Shown here: positions 62,174 through 64,000 of the stretch, piece after piece | Numbering within the stretch: the stretch's first letter is position 1 | How the letters are laid out: every line of letters starts with the position of its first letter | NCBI RefSeq assembly: GCF_900184935.1 | Contig: NZ_FXYE01000002.1 | Span: 620,001-684,000 of the forward strand | From: Actibacterium lipolyticum | Lineage (GTDB): Bacteria > Pseudomonadota > Alphaproteobacteria > Rhodobacterales > Rhodobacteraceae | DNA length: 64,000 nucleotides | Direction: 5' to 3' | Position numbers and translations under genes: made by a program | The notes under the pieces: model-generated | The model's input: the letters and a program-made list of their open reading frames with translations, nothing else | Databases searched by the model: none | What the model was told of the DNA's origin: nothing

Positions 62174-62176
62174 GAC

Positions 62177-62698
62177 ATGGTCCTAGCCACCCCTGCAGAG
62201 GCAGCCATTTGGTTCCTGCCATTCGCGGTCGTTATCGGCCTCTATGCTGCGTGGGTGGATTTTCGCATCATGAAAATCCCTAACCGCGTCGTTGACGCTC
62301 TGTTTGCGGTATTCGCAATTGTGGGATTTTTCGTGCTTCCGCTAGACGAATACATGTGGCGTTGGCTGCATTTTGTCGTCGTGCTGGTGATCGGCTTCGT
62401 TCTGGCGCAAACGCCAATTCTTGGCGCGGGCGATGCCAAGATGATGGCAGTGATGGCCCCTTACATTGCGTGGGCCGACACGTCCGAATTCCTGATGCTA
62501 TTCTTCTTTATGGTGCCGGTAATCTATGTGCTGCACATGATCGTGCGCGCCATTCCCGGCATCAGTAAAGCCGCACCAAACACACTGTCATTGTCTAAAG
62601 AAAAGCGAACAAAGTTCCCCATGGGCGTCGCCCTTGGCCCGCTGTTGATCGCCTATCTTACCCTTGCGGCGTTTCCCGGCCTATTTCCATCAGGATAA
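62177..62698 (+). CDS. cpaA: prepilin peptidase CpaA/TadV
   Basis: The 173-residue A24 aspartic peptidase is reduced to the membrane catalytic core, without the methyltransferase domain of PilD. Catalytic aspartates are Asp28 in VDFRIMKIPN and Asp86 in the GAGDAKMM (GxGD) motif. About six helices are predicted. It cleaves Flp leaders at EDG/A. Its 3' end overlaps the convergent membrane-protein gene by 41 bases. Confidence 0.93.
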   Translation: MVLATPAEAAIWFLPFAVVIGLYAAWVDFRIMKIPNRVVDALFAVFAIVGFFVLPLDEYMWRWLHFVVVLVIGFVLAQTPILGAGDAKMMAVMAPYIAWADTSEFLMLFFFMVPVIYVLHMIVRAIPGISKAAPNTLSLSKEKRTKFPMGVALGPLLIAYLTLAAFPGLFPSG

Positions 62699-64000
62699 GC
62701 ATCGAACTGCGGTAGACCTCTTTCAACGGCAGTTCACGCTTCACAACTTCCCCGATGATCCGGTGCCGTTCCGACATGCGATATGGGCAGTTGGGGACGA
62801 CAAGATATCTGGCATTCTCCAGCCCCGGCGCCCCGCCGTAATACCAAGGGCCACCGCCCGGTAGCGGCTTGAAATCGCCAAACATCCAAGCAACGTTCAC
62901 GATATCAGCCACCAGAAACCCATCATCAGGGCCCACACCTGCGGCCGACAGCTCCTCTGCGATGCTGCTGAAATATCCCACGGCGCCATCGTAAAGCTCG
63001 CAAGCGCGCAGCGGTTCCCCGGCCAATAGCGTTTGTTCTTTTGCCGCGCCGTGACCTTTCACCATCGGAGAGGTATCGGGAATATCCAACCGGATGTTCG
63101 CCTTCAGCGCATAGGCCCGCTTTGTATCGCCAAACAGATCGTTGTGTTCTGGGCGCGTTGGCAGGAACACGCCAAAGTCAGCCTCGTTCACCTTAAGGTG
63201 CACCATCGGGCTGTAAATCATATTGAGGGCAGCAGGCGAACTTAGCGCAAAGATGGCCGCCGCCGCTAACGCCAAGGCTTGGCGCATGTCCCAACCGAAA
63301 CTGTTGCTCACGCCCGGTTCGGGCCGTGACAGCACGATCAACACCCCAGTCAGCACCAACCACTGAGGATCATTCCCGAAGTTCTGAAACATCACGTAAA
63401 AGAACGCCGGCGCAAAGATCATAAGCAACAGGCCCATGTCTTTCTTGCCCGCCTGACGCAACAACACGACGGCCAGAAACACCAACAATGTCCCGCCCAT
63501 ATAGGCGGGCAACCGAAGCATCGTGAAGAACGGTTTGTTGGGGTATGGCCGCACGTCCGATGACGCAACTGCAAGCAAATCGTTCAGATATGCGCCCCAG
63601 AAATCCACCCCCATCAACAGCGTCATGACCGCGATAACGCCGATCCCAGCCACGACTGCGGCCCCCAATGTTCCCCATTGGCGCCGGACCAACAGGGCAA
63701 TCAATACGGGCAGTGCGAAGGCCGCGAAATAGGTAAGCTTACAAAGCGCCAGAAACGCCATCCCGACGCCGATAATCGCCCCATCGGCCACCACGCTTTT
63801 CCGATAGACCGGCGCGACGACAGCGATCAGCACAACGATATAGGCAACCGACCAAGCCCATCGATTATAGTGCATCGCGACCGAAATCGCCGATGTGGTC
63901 TGCCCCTGCGACAAGGCAAGCGTTAGCACGATCACGTAAAACCCGAAAAAATACGCCCATCCGCCCGAAAGTCGGCTGATGATGGCCCACCACAACGCAG
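62658..64000 (-). CDS. polytopic membrane protein, partial at the window edge
   Basis: The visible 445-plus residues hold about eight hydrophobic segments in the first 270. A soluble C-terminal domain of about 170 residues follows (ACELYDGAVGYFSSIAEELSAAG, VPNCPYRMSERHR). The frame remains open at base 64000, so the true start lies outside the window. The plan, many helices then a periplasmic tail, recalls the protein at 1-1584 and GT-C glycosyltransferases, but I see no certain motif. It converges on cpaA with a 41-base overlap. Confidence 0.6.
   Translation of the reverse strand, partial: ALWWAIISRLSGGWAYFFGFYVIVLTLALSQGQTTSAISVAMHYNRWAWSVAYIVVLIAVVAPVYRKSVVADGAIIGVGMAFLALCKLTYFAAFALPVLIALLVRRQWGTLGAAVVAGIGVIAVMTLLMGVDFWGAYLNDLLAVASSDVRPYPNKPFFTMLRLPAYMGGTLLVFLAVVLLRQAGKKDMGLLLMIFAPAFFYVMFQNFGNDPQWLVLTGVLIVLSRPEPGVSNSFGWDMRQALALAAAAIFALSSPAALNMIYSPMVHLKVNEADFGVFLPTRPEHNDLFGDTKRAYALKANIRLDIPDTSPMVKGHGAAKEQTLLAGEPLRACELYDGAVGYFSSIAEELSAAGVGPDDGFLVADIVNVAWMFGDFKPLPGGGPWYYGGAPGLENARYLVVPNCPYRMSERHRIIGEVVKRELPLKEVYRSSMLILMEIGRETPQG

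Overview
The window reads as a stretch of chromosome from a marine-type alphaproteobacterium of the order Rhodobacterales (Roseobacter group). This is inferred from the aa3 oxidase assembly operon followed by SURF1 and thrC, the lysC-ptsP pair, Flp pilins carrying AVTVDW in place of the usual AxxxEY, and moderately high GC with dense, often ATGA-overlapping genes. I see no rRNA, tRNA, CRISPR array, integrase or insertion sequence. The window looks like ordinary chromosome ending in a complete Tad pilus locus.

Layout. 1-3707 (minus): a four-gene glycan-modification operon (methyltransferase, GtrA, GT2 transferase, large membrane protein) resembling Gtr O-antigen modification modules. 3794-11460: a dipeptide/nickel-family ABC importer (binding protein, two permeases, fused double ATPase) coupled to a fumarase-superfamily lyase, with a convergent LysR regulator and two inverted repeats in the divergent promoter. 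11570-14179: Lrp regulator, AgcS symporter and universal stress protein. 14180-20599: a 538-bp gap, then kdtA, a PLP dehydratase, ThpR, a deacetylase-like protein, Nudix, DUF1178 and SDR genes. 20682-28369: lysC, ptsP, EcsC, GNAT, flavin reductase, flavodoxin and a SulP transporter. 28559-30467: mtnP and apt, which form adenine and then reuse it, separated by an antisense ribbon-helix-helix gene and a 38-codon small ORF. 30478-32776: a GlcD-like FAD enzyme and an atypical metallo-beta-lactamase-fold protein. 32852-40342 (minus): ctaC-ctaB-small protein-ctaG-ctaE-surf1-thrC-M16 peptidase-GNAT. 40518-46798: tldD, GNAT, dprA, a secreted protein and topA. 46909-50196: CoA-transferase subunits A and B split by a GSCFA gene and an SGNH-like gene. 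50211-50716: a small secreted repeat protein behind a palindrome-rich promoter.

50756-62698 is the Tad locus: lytic transglycosylase (divergent), flp1, flp2, cpaB, cpaC, an OmpA lipoprotein, cpaE, cpaF, tadB, tadC, tadD, a second TPR lipoprotein and the prepilin peptidase. Together these supply pilin, secretin, positioning ATPase, motor, platform, pilotin-like lipoproteins and pilin-processing enzyme. TadE/F/G minor pilins are not in the window.

The most striking unexplained signal is a compact inverted-repeat architecture between the OmpA lipoprotein and cpaE (55893-56009). It folds on paper into a three-way junction whose closing helix contains the cpaE ribosome-binding site, so it is a candidate cis-regulatory RNA that I cannot assign to any class I know. 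Other points worth a second look are the nested palindromes at 50646-50716, the split CoA-transferase operon, the loss of a signature glutamate in the importer-linked lyase, and the divergent small-ORF/RHH pair between mtnP and apt.
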